A stretch of DNA of 64,000 nucleotides from Dimargaris cristalligena (GCA_027576995.1 JANBQC010000049.1:1-64000); one strand, 5' to 3'. Numbered from the stretch's first letter, positions 1-10,694 are shown. Numbers and translations: made by a program. The notes: generated by a model from the letters alone, not told the origin.

Positions 1-594
1 CTCAGTTGAGCGGGGCTTCCATGGGAATTGGAAGGCACTAGGATCACCTATGAGTGATTAGTGCGAACTCCGGGAGGCCCGGCCGGTAAGGGGATATCAA
101 TGATGCTCAGCCTTATTAGGGCCGGGGGGTACAATATGGTGCTATACAGCCTGATATGACAGCGGTCATATCGGTTGGATTAGGGTGGATTAGGAGGGGT
201 GACAATGAGTATGAAGAAATGAATAATATTTTTGTTAGCTTTTGTGTATGCTGCAGTGTAGGCAGTATATATATATATATATTTGTGGGTAAATGGCGGG
301 AGTGATACTGCCATTGCATGTCACAGTATATTCCGCCCTCTGACAATGAGGACTGGCTGTCCATAGTCCAGGGATAAGTGCCAACCTCTGGATGGCACTA
401 CATATACATAATGGGTTCACCACTGAATCCTCAGACAATAGAGTGAGTGCAATTGCAGTTATCGACCTTTGGTGAACCCGAGTGATGAATCCAATCCATA
501 GTAGGACTGCAAAGCACCTATTATAAGCCACACCTCTTGTAAAGCTGCACATCTACTACCTAGGGCTGTAAACCAAGGAATTCCTATTTTCTGC

Positions 595-600
595 TATAAA
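595..600 (+). promoter_or_regulatory. TATA box of the small secreted-protein locus
   Basis: TATAAA lies 133 bp upstream of the ATG at 733. It is followed by an A/C/T-rich, G-poor leader (about 615-732) typical of a strongly transcribed fungal gene. This suggests the locus was, or still is, transcribed even though its reading frame is broken. Confidence 0.5.
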
Positions 601-732
601 AGACCATCTTCCCACTGTATTATACAACATCAATCACATTCTCAACATCCTCAACATTTACACAATAATCAGCCAACACCCAACACTCCATTCATTTATA
701 TTCTTCAAAAGTCACTTTGATTATCATCTGCC

Positions 733-1116
733 ATGCCCAATATGAAATACTTTACCCTTTTTACTGTCCTCCTTGTCACTGTAGCTACACTTAATGGAGC
801 CATCACTGTGCAAGATAGTGGTGGTAGCAAGCAGTCATCTGCCAACTGAGGTTCCAGGGGCAGCCGTTATGATAGTTTGGGTCACCAGGAATGGAAGACT
901 GAGGCAAGAGGTAAAAAGGGCTCTGTCAATGTTGTTGCTCCCATTCTGCCCATTCCCGGTGCCAATCCTAGGTTGGAAAGTAGTGGCCCAGTTGCTACCG
1001 GTACTGGTAGTTTGGCTGAGTTCATCGATGGTGGCTCAGCTTCAGAGTAAAACTCTTATGGATTGGATGAAACAGGGCCCTTGATTGCTAATGCCAATTG
1101 CCCCATTCCTGGTTAA
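733..1116 (+). pseudogene. Small secreted protein gene with in-frame stop(s)
   Basis: The ATG at 733 opens a clear signal peptide (hydrophobic core FTLFTVLLVTVATLNGA). The frame meets TGA at 847-849 after 38 codons, but the same frame stays open for another 66 codons to TAA at 1048-1050, and again to TAA at 1114-1116. The continuation is rich in Gly, Pro and Ser and carries two related motifs, PILPIPGANP and NCPIPG. I looked for an intron that would remove the TGA and keep the frame; none of the GT/AG pairs tried has a length divisible by three. The simplest reading is a nonsense mutation in a secreted-peptide gene. Stop-codon readthrough or an assembly error are alternatives. No family is recognised. 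Confidence 0.45.
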
Positions 1117-2383
1117 CTGTTCATACATTGCCAGAAAATTCTCTGGTCTAACCTTTCAATGATCTAGCTATATATTTAACATTATGAACTGGTACCCACC
1201 AATTGTAAAATGCTGTGGTCAATGGCTAGACACCTAAACACTTTGGTTGTATCAGCACCTATATTCACCAAATTTTGCCATCCCACTGACTCTGCAGTAA
1301 AATGCCCTACCAATAAATAAGGAATCTAGCACTTGTGTTCTTGGCATTTCGATAGGTAAAATGGCCAGCATACAATATAATCCAGATTATATACGAGATA
1401 TGTGAAAATTTGAAGTACCGTATTAGTTAGTATTCCCATATAGTAAATCGGGGTCATTAGTGAATGGGCTTGATTGTAAATGGCATATTTTATGGGTCTT
1501 GGTGAACAGTTTCCAAGAAGGGAGATATACTTTGAATTAATAGGTGTAGTGGTAAAGGTGGCCAATGGTTTATACAAAGGGTACAGAAAAGGTAGGCAGG
1601 TGTAGGCTGTCTAAGTGTCTACAGAATGCCTAGACTTGCATACAACAGCACAGTTATATCCCCAAGATTGGGATGTCAATGATTTACTGTTTAACGGTTA
1701 TTCTACTCCCTTATGTCTTGATACTTTCCATTACCATTTCACAATACAGGCCAATAATCTTATTGTATGAGCTTAGTTATAAACCTATTAGTCAATGAGG
1801 TGGACATGTGGTAGTCAGCACTTTGATGTAAATATTTAATCATTGCCAGAGAGAAGTAGGACAATAATGCCTGGCAACGAGAAGGACATGACTATGCTAT
1901 CTCTCCTTATCTATTGTAAAACCACCTATGCCAAAACCTAACCTTTAAATGAAGGGCACATAGACTATCTTAAAAAAAGGGACACCTCATAGGAGGCAAC
2001 ATATTTTTTAGCGGTACTGATGGTGACCTAGGATTATGTGACACAGCTAAATACATTTTACAATATTGCTATAGCTCTATTTTCTAACCCCCCCCCCCCC
2101 CCACACACACACATCTAAATGTATAAGACTCAGGCTCCTGCTCCCACCCAGGGTGGAAATAGATAGGAGGAAATTCTGGCTTTATAATATAGAATACGTT
2201 TGATTAGACCACTACTAACAAATACACAACTATACATATTATTTAATTTAAAACAAGATAGGGACATGTCATCAACCAATGAAACGAGAATATATAGTGG
2301 CACTAAATATGTGGATAATATACTGTGGCGTAATGCAAAGTGGCTATGCGTATAGGTCTATATAATGAGGAAGATACTGAAGG
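1117..2383. other. AT-rich intergenic DNA
   Basis: I see no supported gene here. Short ORFs lack good starts or coding character. The only feature is a 15-base C run followed by a CA repeat (2088-2113). Confidence 0.5.
2088..2113. repeat. C15 tract followed by (CA)n
   Basis: Fifteen consecutive C residues at 2088-2102 run directly into alternating AC to 2113. It is a compound microsatellite in intergenic DNA. Confidence 0.9.
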
Positions 2384-2528
2384 ATATGGGAGTAGTTCAA
2401 CAAGGCTGTATAACGAAAAATCCATTTGATGAGGCAAGTACTACTGGTTGAAAATAAACATCCCACCAATTTCCCCATACACATATCGGTTAAACCCTTA
2501 TACAACCAAGCTGAACTTTACCCATATT
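2384..2528 (-). mobile_element. MITE-like inverted-repeat element, copy 1
   Basis: The 145 bp element begins ATATGGG and ends CCCATAT. The first ~30 bases (to GGCTGTATAAC) match the reverse complement of the last ~30 (from CCTTATACAACC). Its interior matches, in opposite orientation, the copies at 8679-8822 and 15198-15341. The ends can be read as TA target-site duplications around TGGG...CCCA, as expected for Tc1/mariner-type MITEs. There is no coding capacity. Confidence 0.7.
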
Positions 2529-2576
2529 GAACGGGTAATTAGAGTTTGAAACATACAATTTGTTCGACAATCATTT

Positions 2577-3484
2577 TTAAAGTCGGGTGCAAACAATTGT
2601 CTGCAGAAATTTGTCAAAATGAGAGTGGGCCAATCGAGGAACTCTAGCTAGTATCGCATACTGCGGGCGAGCAGCATCCCTGGGTTCCCCGCGTGGAAGA
2701 TAAGGCATGGCCTGGGGAGTGTTGGCCAAATCCGCGGCCAGCGAGGATCGAGGGACATGGTTGACCGGTGTCGCCAAACGGGCGGGTGGTTGATAGCGAA
2801 CCGACCCGGGGCACGTTGCCGAGATTCGACTGTGCGGTGGAACGGTAGATGTCTGGAGTGACGTTACCGAAGGTCCCGGGAGATGCCCGCAGCTTGGCTG
2901 AAGGGGTGTAGTCTGGTTGTCCGGGTGGGGTTGGGCGGAATATGCAGCCTTGGGCTTGACCAAAACCTGGGGACGTTCATTGTCGTTCGACAGATTGGAC
3001 TGGACTGGCTTCAAGTCGCCCGATTGAGCGACGGCCGGAGTAATTGGTTCATTCGAGATACTACCGGGGAGGTCAAAGTGCGAAGGTGTTACTATGGGCG
3101 TTGAGGGGTCAAACGTGCGATGGTCAACTCTGTAAATGACACGAGGGGGTTGGGTAGGCGTAATGTCGGAGTTACTGGAGTTGCGTGAGTAGTCGGGTAG
3201 TTGGCCTTGGGCCATAGCACCAGAGATGGTCATACGAGCAATCGACACGAAGGAAGGGGTCTATTTAAGGACAAAGAGTTATATACACACAATATAGAAT
3301 TAACGCGGGTATTAGATACAATCATTACTAATAATATAACACCAATGGCTAGCCAATAACGCCGCATCTTAAATGGCTAGAGAATTAAGGACAGTTGGGC
3401 CGAACTTACCTTGGCGGTGGAGTTGGGGGTACGGAGGCCCACAGAGTGGGGCAGACGTGGCAGGTAAAAGTTGGTGGTGATCAT
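2577..3484 (-). CDS. Unknown Pro/Ser-rich protein, two exons
   Basis: Exon 1 runs 3484-3410 (25 codons, MITTNFYLPRLPHSV...) and ends AAG at a perfect GTAAGT donor (3409-3404). Exon 2 starts at 3260 after the AG at 3262-3261 and runs to the stop at 2577. Both junctions are phase 0, giving a 149 bp intron and a 252-residue protein. A TATATAAA box lies about 200 bp upstream (3692-3685). The protein has no signal peptide or membrane segment. Its middle is proline-, serine- and threonine-rich and probably disordered, with scattered arginines. I recognise no domain. The exon-2 reading frame alone lacks an ATG at its open start, so the two-exon model explains the start better. Confidence 0.6.
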
Positions 3485-3684
3485 GGTGGAAAGGGACTGA
3501 TCAAGGTCTAAACGAAGGATAGATGGGGGGAGGAATGAGAGATGAGATATGTCTAGACAATATCGACACGGACGGCAGTGGTGAACCAGCGCTTGCGAAT
3601 GAAACACGCTATGAAATGGAAAATGAGTTGGGAAGTGAGAGCGGGAAAGAGAAGGTGAAGGGCCTCCAGTGCGGAGAGGGCGGG

Positions 3685-3692
3685 TTTATATA
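3685..3692 (-). promoter_or_regulatory. TATA box for the two-exon gene at 3484-2577
   Basis: TATATAAA on the minus strand is followed by a leader with no minus-strand gene before the ATG at 3484. Its strength and position support transcription of that gene. Confidence 0.5.
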
Positions 3693-4078
3693 TCCGGGCA
3701 CTTAGCTAGAGGCCGTCGCCAATTCATTGTTTTGGTAAGTGGCCACTATACTAACACCAGACGGGTAAGACAGCCTCAGCTAGGAAAGAGCAATAACATC
3801 AGGCAATATATGTATGACTGCGGACTTGAAATCCTGGTATGCAGCATTGTATACAAACATTATGCTGTGGATGCAGCCACGCGAGAGACCGAGGAGCCCC
3901 GACCTCCTTCTCTGTCTCTTGCGCCCTGCTATAACCTACCCATACGCTTTAGTCGAAACTATAAACAACCCATCTCCTCTTTATATTACTTCAGAATCAA
4001 CCATTTATTAATAATTGCAAGCACCTGTACTAGATACGCGCGAGTAACGAAAGCCAAGATGGCCGTATGACACCATAT

Positions 4079-4489
4079 TTAGGAAATAGAGCTCAAATTA
4101 ATGGCGACTTTGCCTGATCTTAAAAGGGTTCCCTCAAACCATTGTGAAAGGAGTTTAATTTGTTCGGTCCTACAGGATTGGTGTTTATGGGTCCGACAAA
4201 GAGCATTGGGGATGTCTCCCCTTAATAGTAGTCGGAACTTTGCCCTGGAGTAATACATGTAAACAACCTGGCAAAGCTCTCGGATAGAGGCATAGCGCTC
4301 AGCCAAGAGAATAGGTAGTAAGGGTACATTACCCGTAACAAACCACAGTACTGTATACTGTTTAGTGTAGTTGATGAGTGAAATACAAATAAGGCAATAG
4401 GCAGTAAATAAATTTGAAGCTGTAAATTTCGTCTTGTTCAAACGGGATCTTCTTTCTATAGTTGACCTCAGCCTCTCTGAAATGTCCAC
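4079..4489 (-). CDS. Possible C-terminal exon of an unknown gene
   Basis: A 136-codon open frame has no ATG at its open end (it begins with GTG). It ends at a stop at 4079 with a protein-like tail (RGDIPNALCRTHKHQSC, then SQWFEGTLLRSGKVAIN). Possible acceptors (CAG) lie near 4470-4490. It could be a terminal exon of an intron-containing gene in AT-rich DNA, or a chance open frame. No family is recognised. Confidence 0.2.
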   Translation of the reverse strand: MDISERLRSTIERRSRLNKTKFTASNLFTAYCLICISLINYTKQYTVLWFVTGNVPLLPILLAERYASIRELCQVVYMYYSRAKFRLLLRGDIPNALCRTHKHQSCRTEQIKLLSQWFEGTLLRSGKVAINLSSIS

Positions 4490-5003
4490 AGCACCTGTGA
4501 CGTCCTCTCCCCCTCTAGTATCCGTATAGCTTATTTAGCCTGCCAAGGTCCTATAAGTTGAGATATGCACTACCCCATCAGGCCAAAATGAAAGGCCTAA
4601 TACCGATTGCCTATCTTCTAGTGCCACCCGTTTTTAGCAATAAGTTACAACGCCATATTACTATACGGACGGCCTCCCCCAAAAACTCGCCGCAGAATCA
4701 CCGCAGTTCGGAGGAGAAACACTACATACCTCTTCTTGGGCGAAACTATTTAAAATACGCACTACACGACCAAAGGGAATATTGGTCAAAGCCAGAAAAA
4801 TCTGGCCCATAAGGTAGTCTGTTTCAGTAGTCCTATGGATCATATGTGCTTACACCTCTCTCTCTCTTTAAGACAATAATTTTAATAAGAGTAGTTTATA
4901 ATGAATTGGGTATTACTCGTGCTTGTCAGTTCGTCAACTAGCCACGCGGGCGTCTATCGGCTGACTTTATCGAAGTGAGCGGCCCGATTGGTTCTTATTG
5001 TTT

Positions 5004-5426
5004 ATGAATGCGATTTTTCTGCTATTCACTCTAACTTCCCTCTATCAATACCAGACCCGACTGGCCATGTTAATGGCCAAACTGTTAGTCTCTCAATACA
5101 GCAACAAGACGAGTGTCCCAACATGTCTAGGTAAAGCCACTAGGGTTAATCGATGCAATATTGAAGAAGAGCGCAGTGGCCAAGGGGACATTATATATCT
5201 CAATAAACTCAGGATAATCTGGACCTTGATACTGTCCTGTAAGGGAATGAGGAGCATCATCGCTGGCCAGGCTGAGGCTATAGGAAGGTGGTCAGCCTTT
5301 CATCCACCTCGAGGGCCGGTGCCCCTGCCTGTCTATGTACTCCATTATAATCCAAAAGACCGTCGCATTAGGCTGCCCAACTATACCACCACTCTTCGGG
5401 CTTGCTTTCCATCGGACAATAGCTAG
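5004..5426 (+). CDS. Possible small secreted protein
   Basis: The ATG at 5004 opens 140 codons. The first residues (MNAIFLLFTLTSLYQY) look like a short signal peptide. The rest is basic, with three cysteines and a C-terminal YNPKDRRIRLPNYTTTL segment. The surroundings are AT-rich with no other gene. No domain is recognised and chance ORFs of this length occur, so this is a candidate only. Confidence 0.3.
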   Translation: MNAIFLLFTLTSLYQYQTRLAMLMAKLLVSQYSNKTSVPTCLGKATRVNRCNIEEERSGQGDIIYLNKLRIIWTLILSCKGMRSIIAGQAEAIGRWSAFHPPRGPVPLPVYVLHYNPKDRRIRLPNYTTTLRACFPSDNS

Positions 5427-6015
5427 TCAAGTGTATAGAATATAGCAATCACATCGATGCAATTTGTAAGGGGCGCGTCCACGCCCGTTATATTTATTAT
5501 GGTAGTTTTGGCCTTCGTCTTTTGACTTTTATAAAAATTATCTATATATATATATATCAGGGAAGACGGGGAAATTGGTACTATCCAAGAACTTACGTTA
5601 CGGAGCGAATTGACCTTCAAGGACGACGACCAAACAGGCCAATTAATCAAGTAGAAAGGTCGTTAAATGAAGGGATCGTAAAAATCAGTGTCTAAAATAC
5701 AAGTATGTTTAAAATTTGTCTGGATCGAATGCGGAACAGCCGCTCGTCCAAATTAGCCAGAACAGCTCATAATGAGGAACAATAAAAAGAAATTAGTAGG
5801 GGTCGGCCTAATGCAGTTTAAAGGGGTGATCGTCAAGGAGAGGGGGGGGCACGGGGAAGTCAGCCGCCGCTTTGGTAGGAGGGAGAGTGTGGTTACACAC
5901 AGAGAAATAACAATTCGAGCGGGATGGAGGAAGGAGAGAGTGTGTTCAAAGCCAAGGCCAACACCACTGTGGATTAGGTCCCTCGAACAATAGGTTAATG
6001 AAGGAAGGGCTCTTG
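5427..6015. other. Intergenic, nothing recognised
   Basis: AT-rich DNA with a short (TA)n at about 5551-5562 and a purine-rich stretch (5820-5945). A GTAAGT-like minus-strand donor at about 5598 is preceded by sequence with stops in all three frames, so I did not call an exon. Confidence 0.4.
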
Positions 6016-7116
6016 CTATTCGCCAAGGTAGAATACGGAAGCCAAGTAAAGGGATTCGCCCAGGTAGATGAAGGCATAATTAAAGTGAGCGGGCCAGATG
6101 AAACCGAAAGGAAAAAGCCCGCACCAGCAGACCACGCAGGCCATCCAAAGCGCGCAACATAAGAGGGGCCGGATGATAGTGAAGTAAACGAAGCTCTGCA
6201 GAATGTAGATGGATAAGAACGGCCGGCCGAGAAAACGGATGAAGTTGGCGGGGGGCGTGTTAGGGGGCTCGATAATCCAGGGTGGGTTGGCTATTGGGGG
6301 CCGGTGGCTGACCTTTTGTAAGCACCATAGTTCGACTCGGCCCATGGCGCGCACACCGGCGGACAGTACAAAGGTGATGGGTAACCCCACGGGAAATAGG
6401 AAAAAGGTCAAGAGGGCGGCCAGGTTAAAGACGACGGTAATGGCCATGTACGGTAGGGTCAGGGGGAGGGCCACGAAAGAAATGAAGCAGGCCTGGCTCC
6501 AAGCGACCGAGGGTTTCCAGATGGAGGCCTCGGCGGACCACGGAGTCCGGGCGGGGCGATGGTCGGCTAGGGGAGTCGTCGTGGTTGCTGCCACCCCCTC
6601 CTCGAGCTGCGCGGCCGTTGCCGCCAGGGCAGTGGAGTGGGCCGCTGTTGTGCCTCCAGGTGGAGCTGTAGTAATCTGGGGCATGGGCACCGAATCGTGT
6701 TCCAGCAGAGATGGGGCGGCCTCTGAAGGGGAGGCCGACGAGACGGATTGGAGGACTCCTGCCCGGCTGGGGAGGGGTGGAGGAGGGGAGGAGCGGGACC
6801 CCTCGAGCAACGCCTCGATGGTCTGACTTTCCCGGTCGGACCCCGGGGTCAAGGTAGACGACGACACTAACGACGAGTCAGGCGGGGGGACAACAGCACC
6901 CGTGGCAGTAGGGGGATTGGAAGCCGCTGCGGCTAACTCGACGTGGAGCTGAAGGAGCTCGGGGAGATTCTGTTGAACCTCCTCCATGTGGAAGGACTTG
7001 CGGCCGTAGGCAATGTCCGGATCGAGGGCCAGCTGGGGCTCGGCCTCCAAGGTGTACTGGGGGAGAGCATCAACGGCCTGCCGTACTCCCGGGCTAAGTG
7101 GAGCAAGGACATCCAT
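6016..7116 (-). CDS. Unknown multi-spanning membrane protein, 366 aa
   Basis: Single exon from the ATG at 7116 to the stop at 6016. Residues 1-200 are acidic, Ala/Pro/Ser/Thr-rich and probably disordered, so this N-terminal half is likely cytosolic. Residues ~205-255 hold two closely spaced hydrophobic helices (SQACFISFVALPLTLPYM, then a second ending FPVGLPITFVLSAG). After a 45-residue loop (~256-300), a second hydrophobic block at ~300-365 contains at least two more helices with several cysteines (LLCCALWMACVVCWCG). There is no signal peptide. The gene is GC-rich like the conserved genes in the window, which argues it is real. I do not recognise the family; the two hydrophobic blocks recall small sensor-type membrane domains, but that is only an impression. 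Confidence 0.75.
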   Translation of the reverse strand: MDVLAPLSPGVRQAVDALPQYTLEAEPQLALDPDIAYGRKSFHMEEVQQNLPELLQLHVELAAAASNPPTATGAVVPPPDSSLVSSSTLTPGSDRESQTIEALLEGSRSSPPPPLPSRAGVLQSVSSASPSEAAPSLLEHDSVPMPQITTAPPGGTTAAHSTALAATAAQLEEGVAATTTTPLADHRPARTPWSAEASIWKPSVAWSQACFISFVALPLTLPYMAITVVFNLAALLTFFLFPVGLPITFVLSAGVRAMGRVELWCLQKVSHRPPIANPPWIIEPPNTPPANFIRFLGRPFLSIYILQSFVYFTIIRPLLCCALWMACVVCWCGLFPFGFIWPAHFNYAFIYLGESLYLASVFYLGE

Positions 7117-8120
7117 GGCGTATGCCTGCGACTGGGTGGTCGGTCGGTCGGCTTCCGCGGAGCTATGAACGAGCGACCGGGAGTGCGGGGGCGGTGGAAG
7201 AAGAGGGAGCTGGGGTTCGAGGGTATAATAACAAGGAAGTGTAGAGCGGCTGAAGGGATCGGGAGCGGCCCAATAAACAAATTATAATAGTAGAGAGGGG
7301 GGCTTCACGAAGCAAAGCCCAAGCCGAGTCGCTCGTTCGGTTAATGGGGCCGAGTAAAACGATATGGGGGAAGAAGGCTCTCGAGTACGGATGGGAAACA
7401 AAGGACTGAGTTAATAACTATAATGTTAATAATCTAAGTCTACGGAGCCTGAGGTAATTCGGGAAAAAGTGGGGAACAAACCGTTACTCTAAAATGAGTC
7501 GAATTTGAGCACCAGGCCCATAACAATAGAGTCAAGAAACGGACAGCAAACGTGGGCAATAAAGCTATGCCAACCTATTTCGGATGGACAAGCTGACTAT
7601 GGAAGGCGGGAAAAGAATGGATTTCTCTTTCTCTTGGTGTGCCCCACAGTGACCGTGAAGCATTTTCAGCGAATAAACCGGCCTAGGCAATCTTTCAGTG
7701 GCACTCTTCCGCTACTGTGCACAGTTGCATTTGGTGTATACCAACCACCACCTCTTTAGCCTTCCTTAAACATCCCTATTTCGCTGAGAGGGGAATAAAA
7801 GTGGCACAGGTGCGTCCAGGGTCTTCGCCCCCTGGCAGTGCTTATGTTTGAGGAGGGTCATAAGCAGCACCAAGGGCTTGGTTGGCTACAATATGCCCCT
7901 TTTCCCCCATGGCCAGCGCGCATCGACTCCAATGACCCGGTGGTTAAACTGGGCCCGCAGTGGTGAATCAGCACATATTCGAAAAGGACCTGAGAGGTTT
8001 TTATTGGTAGGTAATGCACATAAAATAAGGCCGGTTGGAGCTAAGAGAGGGAAGCAGGAAGAAGCGGATCAACTGGCCAGGGTTGATTCTAGCCGAGCCA
8101 GTTGCAACCAATGTCTATAA
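7117..8120. other. Intergenic, promoter of the membrane protein
   Basis: The first ~300 bp upstream of 7116 should hold the promoter of the minus-strand membrane gene (A/T-rich patches at 7220 and 7270-7290). The rest shows no supported gene. Confidence 0.4.
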
Positions 8121-8139
8121 TATATATATATATATATAT
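8121..8139. repeat. (TA)n microsatellite
   Basis: Pure alternating TA that abuts the left end of the inverted-repeat element at 8136. Confidence 0.9.
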
Positions 8140-8265
8140 GGGAGAAGTTCATCCAAGCTGTATAGGGTTTTACATGTTATGTGTATAGGAGAGTAGACGG
8201 GATATTCATTTTTAACTAGTAATATTCGCCGAAATGGCTGAGATTTACAGCGGTTGGATACACGC
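8136..8265 (+). mobile_element. MITE-like element, copy 2, right half eroded
   Basis: The left end (ATATGGGAGAAGTTCATCC, then AGCTGTATAGGGTTTTAC) and the central AGTAATATTCGCCG match the family. The right inverted repeat is diverged and the exact end is uncertain. It sits in or beside a TA microsatellite, consistent with insertion at a TA site. Confidence 0.55.
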
Positions 8266-8678
8266 CAAGGGAAAGTGGGCTTAAATACAGGACAACATGT
8301 GATCCATTTTATGGTATAGATAAGATAGATAATGAGATGGTGCCCGGATAAGGAGGCTATTGGGATTACTGGTGCCTATGTGTGCTTCTAATGGGGTTAT
8401 CTGACCCAATCGGTCCGTGTAGTATGGCCGTTTCTCATGTGCATAGTGAAAGAGTCGGCACGGGGCTGAGTCATTTAAATCCACGCACCTCTCTCCTTCC
8501 CCACCATGCAAGTAGTTTAAGCAGAAGAGGCCAGGAATAGAAGGCCCTCATTTTTAAAAACGAAACCTCTTCATTTTACGACTGCATAACCCAAAATCCG
8601 GCAGGCCCAGCCGAAAATCCTCCGACCAGTTGTTTTTGTTCACACAGCCCACCGGGTGGAATTTCTCTAAAGAAAAGA

Positions 8679-8822
8679 ATATGGGTGGAATTCAGTGCAG
8701 CTGTATAAGGTTTTGAATGATGCACGTATGGGGAAATATGTAGGAGAATCGTTTTAAACCAGTGATTTTTGCCTCATCCAACAGATTTATCGTTATGCAG
8801 CCTGGTTGAACTTTTCCCATAT
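8679..8822 (+). mobile_element. MITE-like element, copy 3, full length
   Basis: 144 bp from ATATGGG to CCCATAT. The left end carries AGCTGTATAAGGTTTTG, and the right end carries TATGCAGCCTGGTTGAAC, which is its imperfect inverse. It has the same orientation as the copy 540 bp to the left and the one at 15198. Confidence 0.7.
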
Positions 8823-10227
8823 GGAATCGATAAGATAACGGCGGTCACATGGTAGGAGCTATTTTCGAAACATCCCTTTTTAAGACCCGGGAGGTCTGGG
8901 CCAAGCCAACCACTAACCATTGCTAAATCATATCACCCTGCCTTACGTTCAGTGGGTGCCGTCGTCCCTGTATTCCGACTTGATCCGACGCGGTGCGGTG
9001 GCTTCCGGGCCAGTTCATTGATGGCGGGGTCCCTTTAATAGACGAGCTTAATTAGGCGCCCTTTTCCCCTGGCAGGTGACGGCAGGGAAAGGCGGCCTAC
9101 TCTGGGAAGGGGAGGGATCCCTTGGTGGTTAATGGTCAGTTTATATTAAACAGCACCAGTCCTGACTGGAAAGGGGGTCTATATCGGGCCGACATCATAC
9201 CAAGTGATTCAGGGGGGCATGTGGAAACCACCCGCGGCCAATGGCCTACTCCGCTTCTGTCTGAAGCCGCCCCCGCTCCCAAATTTATCGGGCTTATCGA
9301 TTCGTGGAGTACCAATCAGCGTGGCCACAGATGCGGAGTCTGATTAGAGCGACCTTCATTTGCGCACTATCGATGACCGTCGGATCAGACAGATACCGCC
9401 ACCTGTGAGAGAGCCGCTTCCCAATTTGTTTGCGAAGCCCGCCCTAACCCAATGCTCTCTCCATACTAGTCCTGCAACGACCTGGGCCCATGGCCATGTC
9501 GATGCCTCCCCCCTTATTTTGTTTGTACTAGTATGGCCGAAGGCGCTGGTGGTTGTTGCATAAGGGTATAGTGGGGGGGGTGTTACTATGGGGCGGTATG
9601 GCCATTAGATTGACCTGCAATCAACAATGGGTGCTACTTCTTCTTCTTCTTCTTCTCCCCCGCAGGGGTAGCATTTAAACTGCATTGCTATCGGCCCCCT
9701 TTAATTGGGTCCACATAATTTTCCATTCGAGTGTTTATTCGCGACTGGCCCATGACGGGGTTGCGGTTGGTTCGGGTGAATGTCCGATTGGGCGACTAGG
9801 TCGTCACGATGTTTCGCCGGGCTAGGGCTGATTGGCGGGAGGGTGTCCCTTCGATTGGCTAGTCCCCTTATACGGGGAGAGGGGGATGCCTGCGATGCGA
9901 TCACTATCGCCACACCACCTTGTAGGTAAATAAGTAGTTTTAGCTGAACACATTGTGTTTGGAGCCGAATCCACTGCCCCGGTTGATGTCAAGGGGAACA
10001 ACAAAACAGCCTGTCAGTCAGTTAGTTATTAGTATATTGCACTATACCTCCCATTAATTAATCGCTACCATTATGTGCAGATTAATATCCCTTTGCCGTG
10101 TGCCCTGAATCAATCATTGGGATATCCCTCTGGCTAAGCAAGTATGATTAGCCGCATCCTCCCTTCTCCCTCTACCCAACGCACACCCACTCCTGGTGTC
10201 TGAGCCTGCATGGGTTTTCCGGTATCG
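8823..10227. other. Intergenic, upstream region of AMT
   Basis: No supported gene. A (TTC)n repeat lies at 9637-9656. The region becomes the ammonium transporter promoter toward 10200. Confidence 0.4.
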
Positions 10228-10271
10228 TTATCGATTCATCAGTCAGCCAGGCATCGGTGCGGATCCGATAA
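10228..10271. promoter_or_regulatory. Pair of GATA-factor sites upstream of the ammonium transporter
   Basis: Two CGATAA motifs, TTATCG at 10228-10233 and CGATAA at 10266-10271, lie about 430-470 bp before the ATG. Paired HGATAR sites are the usual targets of AreA/Nit2-type nitrogen regulators in fungi, which control ammonium permeases. The motifs are seen directly; the regulator is inferred. Confidence 0.4.
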
Positions 10272-10330
10272 CCCGCTCAAATAATCTGCTCTCCACGCAT
10301 ACATCCATCCTGCATGCATCGGGCCGCACG

Positions 10331-10368
10331 ACACACACACACACACACACACAGTGAGACTATAAATA
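10331..10368 (+). promoter_or_regulatory. (CA)n followed by TATAAATA, distal AMT promoter
   Basis: Alternating AC at 10331-10352 is followed by TATAAATA at 10361-10368. Initiation would fall near 10395, leaving a ~300 base leader. A second TATA box lies closer to the gene. Confidence 0.5.
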
Positions 10369-10561
10369 CTTTGCCTCCCACTGCCCCCTTTAGACGGCTC
10401 ACATATTCTCTCTATTCCTATCCAGTTCCTTTCATCTCGGCTACTGTCAGCCCGGTTTAGCCACTCCCCTCTACCTGTCTCCCGCCATATTACACAGACA
10501 TTGAACCAGCCCCCTTTTATACTTTACCTTGGGCGAATGCCACGCCCCCCCAGGCATTCAG

Positions 10562-10568
10562 TATAAAA
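10562..10568 (+). promoter_or_regulatory. Proximal TATA box of AMT
   Basis: TATAAAA at 10562-10568 predicts a start near 10590 and a leader of about 100 bases. That leader contains a (TA)n run (10615-10634) and no upstream ATG. The only upstream ATG (10536) lies before this box, so the proximal start would avoid it. Confidence 0.5.
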
Positions 10569-10694
10569 CCCCGCACACCATTCCTCGGATACTCCGCCGA
10601 TTTTGCCAACTTTTATATATATATATATATATATCCGTCCCGTCCCGACAGTTACTTTCCACTATATCTTTGGACCCTGGCACCCTAAGTCACC

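Noticed and set aside
4588..4812. 74-codon ORF with a weakly hydrophobic start
   Set aside because: Too short, poor signal peptide, no supporting promoter or homology.
5593..5720. Minus-strand exon ending at a good GTAAGT donor
   Set aside because: All three frames hit stops between the nearest acceptor and the donor.
6209..6826. 205-codon + strand open frame
   Set aside because: Antisense to the membrane-protein gene, rich in Gly/Arg/Ala as expected for a shadow.
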